DNA from: CAZPKH01 sp964407165
GTDB lineage: Bacteria > Bacteroidota > Bacteroidia > Bacteroidales > Muribaculaceae
Assembly (NCBI GenBank): GCA_964407165.1
Contig: CAYOUJ010000002.1
Coordinates: 1 to 64,000 of the forward strand
Length of the DNA stretch: 64,000 nucleotides
Direction: 5' to 3'
The notes under the pieces were generated by a model. The model saw nothing but the letters and a program-made list of their open reading frames with translations. It did no database searches and was not told where the DNA came from. Shown here piece after piece: positions 34,274 through 42,687 of the stretch (positions are counted from its first letter, which is position 1; each line of letters opens with the position of its first letter). Both the position numbers and the translations under genes were made by a program.

Positions 34274-36706
34274 ATGAAACACATTTACTCAGCATTTCTT
34301 GCTTCAGCATTGGCGCTTGTGCTGGTGGCCCCGACGGCCGCACGCGAGCGCATGCACAAGGCCAACGAGCCGCGCAAGGCCATCGTCATCCCCGACAACG
34401 CCCGCCGCGGCGACAACGGCACGCGCCTGGACATCCTGCGCAGCCAGGTTACCACCGAAGACATCGTCATCTCGGAGGACTTCGAATATTTCGAGGAGGG
34501 CACCAACGACGCGCCCGACCAGACGTATCTGCTGGCCAGCTCGGTGTATGAGCCGGGCATCTTCATCGACCCGGACCTTACCAAGCAGCCGGGCTGGTGG
34601 GGCGACTGGGTATACTCCGCCGGCGGCGCCGCCGCGCTGATGTGCCCGGATTACAACAACTTGGGCTACATCGCCACCCCCATGGGCGACTACTCGGGCG
34701 AGGTGACCGTGACGCTTCGCGCCAAGGCGCTGCCCTGCGGCATCACCGGCACCTCTATATATGTGGCCCCGTACATCGACTGCGGCGCCACCTATCCCAC
34801 CTACGCCGAGACCGACGGCTCGGTGGACGACTGCGAGGTGCGCCTCTACCCCGACCAGGGCTGGACGCGCATAAGCTACACGTTCAAGAACTACTCGGCC
34901 AACCCCGACGGCGCCATCATCATCTCGGCCAGCGGCTGGGCGCTGATCGACGACGTCGAGGTGTCGATCAAGCCGACGTTCATCGCCGAGCCGGTGGTGA
35001 AGGAGCTCACGGACATCACCCCCGACGGCTTCTCAATCAACTGGAACCCGGTGCGCAAGTCGTTCAACTACTGGATAGACCTGTATGAGAAGGTGTACAC
35101 GGGCACGGGCGACACCACCAAGAGCCTCGACTTTGAGAACGGCCTCCCCGGCGAGGAGGAGGGCTGGACGTTCAGCCTCACCGGCGAGAACCCCATCAGC
35201 GACACCGAGGGCTACGACGGCTCGAAGGGCCTGATACTGCTCGAGGGCGACTCCTACGCCTCCCCCGAGGGCAGCGCAGCGATGAAGAACTATGTCTTCT
35301 GGCCGCGCGCCATCAACCCGGAAGGCTCGTCGAAGGTCGACGGATACATCTACTTCGACGTGATGAAGGACGGAGAGTGGGAACAGTACGGCTACTATGA
35401 CCTCTACTGGTTCACCGGCAGCGACGACTATAACTTCATCGACTTCGGCTACGAGGACAGCTCCTTCGCCGAGCAGTACACGGCTCTGCGTGTCCGCGTC
35501 AAGGGGCTGTCGGAGGGCACCTACGTCATCATCGACGAGGTTGAGGTGACCTACGCTCCCTCCTTCGAGATGGTCGAGCAGGAGAACCCCGACGACGAGG
35601 AGGGCGCTTACGGATACTTCTACGCCACGGTAGACCGGGACGCACCGCTGACCTATCACTTCTCCAACCTCAAGCCCGAGGGTGAGTACTATTACCGCGT
35701 GCGCTCGCACTACGTGAGCACCTTCTCCGACTCCAAGCTCCACCACGCCTTCTTCGTGGCCGATCCGGAGGCGCTCCCCGCCACTGAGATTGCCGAGGAC
35801 TGCTACACCGCCAACTGGACGGCTGTTCCCAAGGCCACTTCTTACCTAATCAACAGTTACGGCCGCGACTCCATCGCCGAGGCCGGCTGGTATGCCCTGC
35901 TCGACGAAGACTTCTCGAAGATCACCGACGACTATACCGACGTGACCGACCCGTATCAGGCAGAGGCGCTGTGGAACTATCCCGCCTGCGGCCTTGACGA
36001 GTTCACGCAGCAGCCCGGCTGGACCGGCCTGCTCAACACCATCGCCGTGGGCATGCTCGGCTGCGAGGACGCGCAGTGGATGACCACCTACATCACCACT
36101 CCCGTGATAGACCTCAGCAACTCCCAGGCCATGCGCCTGCGCCTGAAGGCCTACGGCTACGACGGCAGCGGCCTGATAGTCAAGGGCGGCGGCAAGACCT
36201 ACCTCATCAACTACGAGAGCGACGGAAGCGGTGACACCGGCATCCTCGACGGATATGTAGACCTCGAGATCACCGGCCGCACGACGCTGCAGTTCTACGA
36301 CTACGGCATGGCCCCGTTCATCTTCGACGAAATCCAGGTTATCCAATACCTCGAGCCGGGCGCGATGGTCTACACGCTGCTCGACACCTACGAGGTCGAC
36401 GCCCCCGCCACCTCGCTGAAGATCGAGGGTCTCGACAAGGACGCCTTCACTGACTACGCCTTCGACGTCACCGCCAAGTATGCCATGGACTCGAAGACCG
36501 TGACCACCTCCAACTCCTCTTCGCCAGTATGGGTCAACCTGCGCAGCGGAGAGACCGGCGGCCTGGAGAGCGTCGCCATGGGCGTGGAGGTAGCCACCGA
36601 GGTTGCCCGCTACAGCATCGACGGCCGGCGCCTGGCGCGCCCGACCAAGGGCATCAACATCGTGGTGTTCTCCAACGGCAAGGTTGTCAAGGAGGTAGTC
36701 CGCTAA
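34274..36706 (+). CDS. Secreted multidomain beta-sandwich protein with type IX-like tail
   Basis: An 810-residue exported protein. Signal peptide MKHIYSAFLASALALVLVAP. Two jelly-roll-like segments with the pattern EDFEYFEEGTNDAP ... QPGWWGDWV and EDFSKITDDYTDV ... QQPGWTG are similar to the cleaved-adhesin/choice-of-anchor folds. Between them are fibronectin III-like segments (ITPDGFSINWNPVRKSFNYW, IAEDCYTANWTAVPKATSY). The C-terminal tail is YSIDGRRLARPTKGINIVVF. No catalytic residues are recognisable. The next gene, an M6 peptidase with an almost identical tail, starts 85 bases on; both may be co-regulated by the upstream AraC-type sensor. Adhesion or glycan binding is inferred. Confidence 0.8.
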   Translation: MKHIYSAFLASALALVLVAPTAARERMHKANEPRKAIVIPDNARRGDNGTRLDILRSQVTTEDIVISEDFEYFEEGTNDAPDQTYLLASSVYEPGIFIDPDLTKQPGWWGDWVYSAGGAAALMCPDYNNLGYIATPMGDYSGEVTVTLRAKALPCGITGTSIYVAPYIDCGATYPTYAETDGSVDDCEVRLYPDQGWTRISYTFKNYSANPDGAIIISASGWALIDDVEVSIKPTFIAEPVVKELTDITPDGFSINWNPVRKSFNYWIDLYEKVYTGTGDTTKSLDFENGLPGEEEGWTFSLTGENPISDTEGYDGSKGLILLEGDSYASPEGSAAMKNYVFWPRAINPEGSSKVDGYIYFDVMKDGEWEQYGYYDLYWFTGSDDYNFIDFGYEDSSFAEQYTALRVRVKGLSEGTYVIIDEVEVTYAPSFEMVEQENPDDEEGAYGYFYATVDRDAPLTYHFSNLKPEGEYYYRVRSHYVSTFSDSKLHHAFFVADPEALPATEIAEDCYTANWTAVPKATSYLINSYGRDSIAEAGWYALLDEDFSKITDDYTDVTDPYQAEALWNYPACGLDEFTQQPGWTGLLNTIAVGMLGCEDAQWMTTYITTPVIDLSNSQAMRLRLKAYGYDGSGLIVKGGGKTYLINYESDGSGDTGILDGYVDLEITGRTTLQFYDYGMAPFIFDEIQVIQYLEPGAMVYTLLDTYEVDAPATSLKIEGLDKDAFTDYAFDVTAKYAMDSKTVTTSNSSSPVWVNLRSGETGGLESVAMGVEVATEVARYSIDGRRLARPTKGINIVVFSNGKVVKEVVR

Positions 36707-36720
36707 AAGCTCCAAGCATC

Positions 36721-36764
36721 GATAGGTCATCGATAATCTATCGAAAGATTATCGATAACCTATC
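36721..36764. repeat. 18-bp inverted repeat between secreted protein genes
   Basis: GATAGGTCATCGATAATC (36721-36738) pairs with GATTATCGATAACCTATC (36747-36764), one mismatch. Further ATCGAT half-units continue to 36776. Could be a terminator without T run or a regulator site. Confidence 0.6.
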
Positions 36765-36791
36765 GATAACCAGTCGAATACACGATTAATC

Positions 36792-38660
36792 ATGAAAAAC
36801 ATAATTAAGCTGATTTTTGGTGCAATGCTGTCCCTCCCCCTTGTGGGAGGGGCAGTTCCTGCTAAGCCGGGGCTGCTGAAGCGTGTCAACCCAGACGGCA
36901 CCGTCACCGAGTTTTACCTGCACGGCGACGAGTACAGCCACTGGACCACCGACGCCTCGGGGCGCGAAGGCGCCGCCCCGCTCCGGAAACCGGCAGCCCA
37001 GGGCGGCCTGCGCCGCACGCAGGCGACTGTGCGCGACGGCCGCACGACGTTCCCCACGGTCAACGACTCGCTGCGCTGCCTTGTAGTGCTTATGCAGTTT
37101 GCCGACACCAAGTTTACCACCGCCGACCCGGAGGCGGCGTTCGACGACTGGCTCAACAAGGAGGGCTATAGTGAATGGGGCGCCACGGGTTCGGTCCGCG
37201 ACTTCTACATCGCCTCCTCGCGGGGACTCTTCCGGCCCCACTTCGACGTGTCGCCCGTGGTGACCATCTCGATGACCTCCGCGGAGGCCACGCAGGCCTA
37301 CCCAGGGTGCTTCGACGAGGCGCTGGCGCTCGTCGCTCAGACGGGCAAGGTCGACTTCTCGCACTACGACGCCGACGGCAACGGGGAGATAGACTTCGTC
37401 TACTTCATCTACGCCGGCTATGGCTACGCCGACACGGGCATCGAGAGCTGCATCTGGCCGCACGCCTACCAGCTCACGCCGGCCACCTACGGGGGCCTGC
37501 AGACCGGCTCCTACGCCTGCTCGATGGAGCTGCGCGGCAGCCACTACCTCGACCATGACGGGTGCCTGGCCGGCATCGGCACCTTCTGCCATGAGTTCGG
37601 CCACGTGCTCGGCCTCCCCGACTATTACGACGTGGCCTACTCCGGCGCCCTGTGCCCCGACTCGTGGGACACCATGGCCGCCGGCGCCTACAACCTCGAC
37701 TCCACCTGCCCGCCGCTGATGTCCGCCTTCGAGCGGTGGATGCTGCGCTGGGAGGAGATGGGCCAGGGTATCCGCACCCTCTCGGAGTCCTGCGAGGTCA
37801 CCCTCCAGGCACATTCAGCCACCGCCTCTGACGCCGCCATCGAGCGCAGCACCGACGACCCTGACGAATACTTCATCTACGAGTGCCGCAGCCGCCGGGG
37901 CTGGGACGCCGGGCTCCCCGGCGAGGGCCTGATAATCTGGCACATCGCCTACTCCGACAAGGTGTGGAACGCCAACCAGGTCAACACCTCCGGCGTCAGC
38001 CGCTGCACCCCCGTGCGCGTGGTGGCCGCCGACCAGTCGTCGGCAGCCTTCCCCGCCGGCGCGGGCTGCAACCTGCTGTCGCCCAACTCATTCGGCCTGC
38101 AGCTGCTCGACGGCACGACCATGCCCACCGTCATCAGCGACATCACCTACGACGGCGCTCAGGCTTCATTCGGTTACAACACCCGTCAGGAAAACACCCT
38201 GACAACACACGTCACCGCCGCCGCGCAGGGCGCCGACGGACGGTCGTCATACAAGATACGGCTTCAGTGGGCACCCGTGGAGGGCGCCACGGCATACATG
38301 CTTACTCTCTCGCGCGTCAACAAACTCGGTCACAGCTACATAATGGGCGGTGCCGACTGCCTCGACCTGGGGAATGTCACCTCTTTTGAGTTAGGCGGCA
38401 TCACCTCGAGCCAGATGGACCAGACCTGGACGGCCACGCTGCGCGTGGTCACCGACCTGCCCTCCGCCCTGACCACCGACTACGAGTTTGTACCCTCGAC
38501 GCTCCCCGACATCTCCGGCGTGGAAAACATCGACGCTGAAGGCGCGGTCGAAGTGGCCCGTTACAGCCTCGACGGCCGCCGCCTGACCTCCCCCGCCGCA
38601 GGCATTAACATTGTGATATATTCGAATGGGTCCATCCAAAAGGTAGAAGTACACAAGTAA
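36792..38660 (+). CDS. Secreted M6-family metallopeptidase
   Basis: A 622-residue exported zinc protease related to immune inhibitor A. The active site is HEFGHVLGLPDYYD (about residue 266), the M6 form of HExxHxxGxxD, preceded by CSMELRG and followed by SWDTMAAGAYN (Met-turn region). The start region fits a signal peptide, and a propeptide-like segment precedes the catalytic domain. A fibronectin-like segment (about 475-570) and the tail YSLDGRRLTSPAAGINIVIY close the protein. Residues about 57-65 (GREGAAPLR) are encoded by a REP-like palindrome C half-copy at 36959-36984, in a loop before the catalytic domain. Likely substrates are host or dietary proteins. Confidence 0.9.
   Translation: MKNIIKLIFGAMLSLPLVGGAVPAKPGLLKRVNPDGTVTEFYLHGDEYSHWTTDASGREGAAPLRKPAAQGGLRRTQATVRDGRTTFPTVNDSLRCLVVLMQFADTKFTTADPEAAFDDWLNKEGYSEWGATGSVRDFYIASSRGLFRPHFDVSPVVTISMTSAEATQAYPGCFDEALALVAQTGKVDFSHYDADGNGEIDFVYFIYAGYGYADTGIESCIWPHAYQLTPATYGGLQTGSYACSMELRGSHYLDHDGCLAGIGTFCHEFGHVLGLPDYYDVAYSGALCPDSWDTMAAGAYNLDSTCPPLMSAFERWMLRWEEMGQGIRTLSESCEVTLQAHSATASDAAIERSTDDPDEYFIYECRSRRGWDAGLPGEGLIIWHIAYSDKVWNANQVNTSGVSRCTPVRVVAADQSSAAFPAGAGCNLLSPNSFGLQLLDGTTMPTVISDITYDGAQASFGYNTRQENTLTTHVTAAAQGADGRSSYKIRLQWAPVEGATAYMLTLSRVNKLGHSYIMGGADCLDLGNVTSFELGGITSSQMDQTWTATLRVVTDLPSALTTDYEFVPSTLPDISGVENIDAEGAVEVARYSLDGRRLTSPAAGINIVIYSNGSIQKVEVHK
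36959..36984. repeat. REP-like palindrome C, half copy inside the M6 peptidase gene
   Basis: GGGGCGCGAAGGCGCCGCCC-type arm, one base different from the arm in the CapA gene at 41333-41360. Read in frame as GREGAAPLR. Confidence 0.75.
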
Positions 38661-38689
38661 ATTGGTGAATAATCAATCATAAGGTAGAA

Positions 38690-38975
38690 TTTTGCAAGTG
38701 TTGGGCACGGGTGGACGCGAGTCTCCCCGTGCTTTGTTTAGGGAGCTTAAGGAATTTAAGGAATTTAGGAAATTTTCAGAATCAATGGAAGATAGTGCAG
38801 CTGCAGACGCTCGTGCAGATTATAGCTGCACCATCGCTGCTTGCACATTGCTGTGCAAGAGTGTATGCGTGTGTGTGATAATCTAACATGGGCTGACCGA
38901 CTGCTTATCTCATTGATTCGGGCAGTCCTAAGGCCCCCAAGCGTGGGATAGCAGGAATGAGCATCCCATGTTTTT
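38690..38975 (+). ncRNA. Candidate structured RNA with intrinsic terminator
   Basis: No credible reading frame. Successive hairpins: GCACGGG/CCCGTGC with inner GGAC/GTCT (38705-38735), GTGCAGCT/AGCTGCAC (about 38797-38832), CTTGCAC/GTGCAAG (about 38840-38860), GACTGC/GCAGTC (about 38898-38928), then GTGGGAT/ATCCCAT with a GCAGGAATGAGC-type loop and TTTTT (38943-38975). The terminator shares a GTGGxATAGCAG core with the RNA at 21175-21393. The promoter is not convincing (TAGAATTTTG at 38685). Confidence 0.42.
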
Positions 38976-39039
38976 GTTTTGCCTTAACCTAACCATTTTC
39001 AAGCCAGCACGGGGATGCTGCCGGCACAAACATCCCACT

Positions 39040-39654
39040 ATGCCAACCTTTGACCTTCAGCCAAAATGGAAGGGGAAAGTGGCGGGCGAGGTGAAGCGGT
39101 ACCGTGACAGCGGGCAGTCTCATGCGTGCGACCTGGAGGTGCGCACTTGCGCCCGGTCGCACAAGAAGGACGCGCCTCGCGAGAGGCGCACGCTCGACGA
39201 CCTCATGACCCTCTTCCCCGGCCGCCACCAGTGGTGCCTGACGAATGTGGCCAAAGAGCAGATGGCCGGGCGCCTGCGTCAGGCGCTGCCGTCGCTGCCG
39301 CCTCCCGAGACCTTCGAGGAGGTCTACCACGCGCTGAGCCGCCTCTTCCTCGCGCCCGAGAGCCGCATCAAGGGCGTCGGCGGCGTCACCGCCTACGACG
39401 TGGCCGTGCGCTTGGCCAACCTGTTGAGCACCGGCATGCGCCCCGAGCGCTACGTCTACCTCCACAGCGGCGCTCTCGACGGCTTCCGCGAACTCTACGG
39501 GCCCAAGGCCCACCTCAAGGCGGAGCGCCTCCCCTCGGGCGGCTACCGCGTGCCCCTCGAGGCGGTCGCCGCCGACTTCCCCGACTGCACCGCCTTCGAC
39601 ATCGAAGACATCCTTTGCGTCCGCTTCCACGTCCTCCTCAACAAGAGCGAATAA
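39040..39654 (+). CDS. Conserved-looking cytoplasmic protein, function unknown
   Basis: A 204-residue protein that I do not recognise. It has no signal peptide or membrane segment. The N-terminal third is basic (KWKGKVAGEVKRYRDSG, SHKKDAPRERR). A central segment, ESRIKGVGGVTAYDVAVRLAN, resembles a helix-hairpin-helix DNA-binding turn, and a downstream RERY-type region follows. Codon use fits the GC-rich genes around it, so it is likely real. Start ATG 39040 is chosen since earlier in-frame codons overlap the RNA candidate's terminator. The BspA-like gene starts 20 bases after its stop. DNA binding is only a suggestion. Confidence 0.65.
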   Translation: MPTFDLQPKWKGKVAGEVKRYRDSGQSHACDLEVRTCARSHKKDAPRERRTLDDLMTLFPGRHQWCLTNVAKEQMAGRLRQALPSLPPPETFEEVYHALSRLFLAPESRIKGVGGVTAYDVAVRLANLLSTGMRPERYVYLHSGALDGFRELYGPKAHLKAERLPSGGYRVPLEAVAADFPDCTAFDIEDILCVRFHVLLNKSE

Positions 39655-39674
39655 CAACCTCAATCATCCGCCTC

Positions 39675-40991
39675 ATGCATCCACGACATCAAACCCTACC
39701 CCGCGCCCGGCTGCTGCTGACCGTGGCTCTCTTAGCGCTCCTCCCCCTGACCCTGAGCGCGGAAGTAGATGATACTTTTACCGTTGATAATATCAACTAC
39801 ATCATTCTGGACGAGGACGACCCTATGGTAGGCATCCAATCGTCGTCTAACGTAAAGGGGCGAGTAGTTATCCCTTCCACGGTGTCACACCGCGGCGTAG
39901 GATATAATGTTGTGGCAATCTACCAAGACGCCTTCAGCGGGATTAGCGGAGTGACATACCTTGAAATCCCACCGTCCGTTATGTATATTGCCAAACAGGC
40001 TTTTAGAGAAAGCCGGATCGATTCACTCACGATAGCCGCCGCAGAAGAGCCGATTGAAATAAGCTCAGGTGCATTTACTTTTGCCATGACAAGCGATTTT
40101 TATCTCGGTCGTGACTTAGACAGTGAAAATTCATCACCCTTTAATTACCTGTCTATTAATCAACTTACCATAGGAGACAATGTAACCAAAATAGGGAACA
40201 GTGAGTTTGTAAGGAGCTATTTAACCAATGTGGCAATGGGCAAAAGCATCAAAACAATCGGGAAGTCAGCTTTCGACGGATGTGATAATCTTACTACCGT
40301 GATATTTAATCCAGAGTTACAGAGCATCGGAGCCCGTGCTTTTTTAGGTTGCCATAGTTTGAGTGTGGTGGAGTTCGGAGATGCGCTGCAGAACATAGGG
40401 GAAAGTGCGTTTGCTGGTTGCGACAGCCTTACGTTGGTGTCGTTTGGCAAGGGATTGCAGAGCATCGGCGCTTACGCCTTTCAAAATTGCTCGAGCCTGA
40501 CAGAAATTTATTCGTCGGCCCTCACTCCCCCTGAGATTGTGGAGTCCACTTTCGAGGGTCGCTATAATTACGCTTCGCTTGGGGTGCCGCTAAAAGCATA
40601 TTTCGACTATGCCAAGCATCCGGTGTGGAAACTGTTCCTGAACGCTTATGCCAATGGCGACATATATCGTTTTAGTTACGACCATTCCAAGTTTGAAGCG
40701 ACACTAACAGACGTGGTCAATCCCGCGGCCCTGTTAGTGGCCGATATACCTTATATCGTGACCTGGTATAAAAACGGCACTCCGCAAGCATTTACCGTCA
40801 CTTCAATCGCTGCTAACGCCTTTCAAGGATGTGAAGTTTTGAAAGCCGTTTCCATACCGGCAACTGTCACATCTATCGGTGAGGGGGCGTTCTACGGGTG
40901 CTCGGCGCTGACGGGAGAGATTACTATTCCGGCAAATGTCACGGAGATAGGCGCCAACGCTTTCGGCGGCCGCAAGCTCCGCGTCGACTGA
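39675..40991 (+). CDS. Secreted BspA-like leucine-rich repeat protein, possibly C-terminally shortened
   Basis: A 438-residue exported protein. Signal peptide in LLLTVALLALLPLTLSAE. LRR_5/BspA-type repeats follow (SIGARAFLGCHSLSVVEFGD, NIGESAFAGCDSLTLVSFGK, SIGEGAFYGCSALTGEITIP), typical of adhesins that bind host matrix or other microbes. The reading frame ends inside a repeat (ANAFGGRKLRVD), eight bases before a 29-bp perfect inverted repeat, and no sorting tail is present, unlike most secreted proteins here. It may be truncated. Composition is AT-richer than its neighbours in the middle, suggesting transfer. Confidence 0.8.
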   Translation: MHPRHQTLPRARLLLTVALLALLPLTLSAEVDDTFTVDNINYIILDEDDPMVGIQSSSNVKGRVVIPSTVSHRGVGYNVVAIYQDAFSGISGVTYLEIPPSVMYIAKQAFRESRIDSLTIAAAEEPIEISSGAFTFAMTSDFYLGRDLDSENSSPFNYLSINQLTIGDNVTKIGNSEFVRSYLTNVAMGKSIKTIGKSAFDGCDNLTTVIFNPELQSIGARAFLGCHSLSVVEFGDALQNIGESAFAGCDSLTLVSFGKGLQSIGAYAFQNCSSLTEIYSSALTPPEIVESTFEGRYNYASLGVPLKAYFDYAKHPVWKLFLNAYANGDIYRFSYDHSKFEATLTDVVNPAALLVADIPYIVTWYKNGTPQAFTVTSIAANAFQGCEVLKAVSIPATVTSIGEGAFYGCSALTGEITIPANVTEIGANAFGGRKLRVD

Positions 40992-40998
40992 TTGGCTC

Positions 40999-41070
40999 AT
41001 ACAGAAACAATAGAAACAACAGAAACTTTTTTATTCTTATGAGTTTCTGTTGTTTCTATTGTTTCTGTAT
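40999..41070. repeat. 29-bp perfect inverted repeat of AGAAACAA-type units
   Basis: 40999-41027 (ATACAGAAACAATAGAAAC...) is exactly complementary to 41042-41070. Likely ends BspA-like transcription. Confidence 0.8.
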
Positions 41071-41139
41071 ATTTCAAAGTGTTTGGTGACAGTAAACAAA
41101 TTTTGGCAAAATTGTTTGGTGGCAGCAAACATGTAGGAG

Positions 41140-41212
41140 CATACAGAAACGGTAGAAATGATGGAAACTCTTTTATTTTTAAGAATTTCTGTTGGTTTTA
41201 GTGTTTCTGTAT
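41140..41212. repeat. Related imperfect inverted repeat
   Basis: CATACAGAAACGGTAGAAATG at the left and a diverged TTTTAGTGTTTCTGTATG at the right repeat the construction of 40999-41070 with many substitutions. Between the two are near-direct repeats of GTTTGGTGRCAG-type. Confidence 0.6.
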
Positions 41213-41224
41213 GAGAGTTTTTTG

Positions 41225-41232
41225 TAACTTTG
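41225..41232 (+). promoter_or_regulatory. -7 box (TAACTTTG) seven bases before the CapA-like ATG
   Basis: TAACTTTG then CGGCGTT then ATG. A leaderless or nearly leaderless mRNA is implied. The -33 position is not well matched. Confidence 0.55.
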
Positions 41233-41239
41233 CGGCGTT

Positions 41240-42373
41240 ATGAAGAAGATATTGGGGCTGATAGCCCTTGTTACGATTATTTCGGCAGCATGTGGCGGGA
41301 GCGGGGCGGCGCCCTCGCGCCCCGCGGCAGAGGCGGGGCGCGAGGGCGCCGCCCCGCTCCGGGCACGTGACTCCGTGGTCATACTGTTTGCGGGGGACGC
41401 GATGCAGCACAAGGGGCAGCTGGCGTGCGCGCGGCAGAAGGACGGGACGTACTCCTACGCGGGGTGCTTCGCCGGCATCGAGCCGTATGTGCGCGCGGCC
41501 GACTATGCCGTCATAAACTTGGAGACGACGCTAGGCGAGGGGGACTTCTCGGGATATCCGATGTTTTGCACCCCCGACGAGTATGCCCGCGAGATACAGC
41601 GGGCGGGGTTCGACATGCTGCTGACGGCGAACAACCACTGCCTGGACCGGCGTGACCGCGGGGCGCGGCGCACGCTCGACGTGCTCGATGCCTTAGGTGT
41701 GGACCATATCGGCACGTACCGCTCAAAGGCGGAGCGCGACAGCGTGCTGCCGATGGTGGTGGACATCGGGGGCTTCAAGGTGGCGATGCTCAACTATACC
41801 TACGGCACCAACGGGATACCGGTGCAGGGTAACATCGTGGTGGACTACATCGACCGCGCGCGCATCAGCGGCGACATCAAGCGCGCCCGCGAGGGTGGCG
41901 CCGAGCTGGTGTGCGTCAACATCCACTGGGGGACGGAGTACCGGCTGCTGCCTGACGACTACGAGAAGACCTACGCGCAGTTTCTGCTCGACCAGGGGGT
42001 AGACATCATCAACGGGGGGCACCCGCACGTGGTGCAGCCCATCAAGCTGCAGGCCAACCCGTCGACGGGGCGCAACCAGCTGCTGATCTATTCGTTGGGC
42101 AACTTCCTGTCGGATATGCGCAAGAAGGACACGCAGGGCGGCGCGATGTGCCGGGTGACTCTGAAGCGCGACGCCGACGGCCGCTCGGTGGTTGCCTCGG
42201 CCGACTATATCCCGACGTTCGTGGTGCGCGGCACGGCGGGCGTCAGCAACCACCGCGTGATGGTTGCCGACAGCGTGACCGGCTCGCAGGCCCCCCTCGC
42301 CGCCCAATACCTCCGCATCATCACCGACCTCTACTCCAAGCACAACGTCGCCTGCCCCCGCGCCAAGGATTAA
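41240..42373 (+). CDS. CapA-family lipoprotein (poly-gamma-glutamate synthesis type metallophosphatase fold)
   Basis: A 377-residue lipoprotein (GLIALVTIISAAC lipobox). The CapA/PgsA fold is shown by FAGDAMQH, INLETTLG, TANNHCLD, VNIHWGTEY and INGGHPHVVQP, the metal-site motifs of the calcineurin-like superfamily. In Bacteroidetes such proteins are linked to surface polymer handling; the exact substrate is unknown. Immediately after the lipid-modified Cys, residues about 21-40 (GAAPSRPAAEAGREGAAPL) are encoded by a perfect 28-bp inverted REP-like palindrome, which lengthens the linker to the catalytic domain. Transcription probably starts at the ATG. Element B4 follows right after the stop. 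Confidence 0.88.
   Translation: MKKILGLIALVTIISAACGGSGAAPSRPAAEAGREGAAPLRARDSVVILFAGDAMQHKGQLACARQKDGTYSYAGCFAGIEPYVRAADYAVINLETTLGEGDFSGYPMFCTPDEYAREIQRAGFDMLLTANNHCLDRRDRGARRTLDVLDALGVDHIGTYRSKAERDSVLPMVVDIGGFKVAMLNYTYGTNGIPVQGNIVVDYIDRARISGDIKRAREGGAELVCVNIHWGTEYRLLPDDYEKTYAQFLLDQGVDIINGGHPHVVQPIKLQANPSTGRNQLLIYSLGNFLSDMRKKDTQGGAMCRVTLKRDADGRSVVASADYIPTFVVRGTAGVSNHRVMVADSVTGSQAPLAAQYLRIITDLYSKHNVACPRAKD
41298..41360. repeat. REP-like palindrome C, complete inverted pair inside the CapA-like gene
   Basis: The arms at 41298-41325 and 41333-41360 are 28-base perfect complements (starting GGAGCGGGGCGGCGCC) separated by GGCAGAG. Read in frame, with no stop. Single arms recur at 36959-36984 and 43104-43131. 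Confidence 0.92.
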
Positions 42374-42380
42374 GGAAATC

Positions 42381-42582
42381 ATGTTTCGCATGTTAGCAAA
42401 TGCTTGTGGCGCAGCCACAACTCCTTCTGTTAACCCCACGCTTGAGCGTGGGGCAAAGCAAGACTCCTCCTCCCTAAGCGTGCCTGTAGGCACGCTGATC
42501 TCTGTGGGGATACCGGCACCCCACGCTGAAGCGTGGGGTTAACAAATAGAGTTGTGGCTCCGCCACAACTTGCGAAACTTGA
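42381..42582. repeat. Multi-hairpin palindromic element B, copy 4, flanked by 12-bp direct repeats
   Basis: Same ends (TTTCGCA and TGCGAAA) and outer hairpins as copies 2-3 but with a shorter centre that has a single GCGTGCC/GGCACGC hairpin. ATTAAGGAAATC occurs on both sides (42369-42380 and 42583-42594), as expected of a target duplication. The left copy includes the CapA-like stop codon. Confidence 0.87.
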
Positions 42583-42687
42583 ATTAAGGAAATCTTTCAA
42601 GAAATAAACGATTATCCGGAAAAATCGTCTGATTTACAACATCGAAGAGAATATTGTTACGGTTACGTTCATCCAAGTCGGGGACCA

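Noticed and set aside
39126..39674. In-frame extension upstream of the BspA-like gene
   Set aside because: Overlaps the 39040 gene in another frame and is Arg/Pro-rich; the signal peptide starts at 39675.
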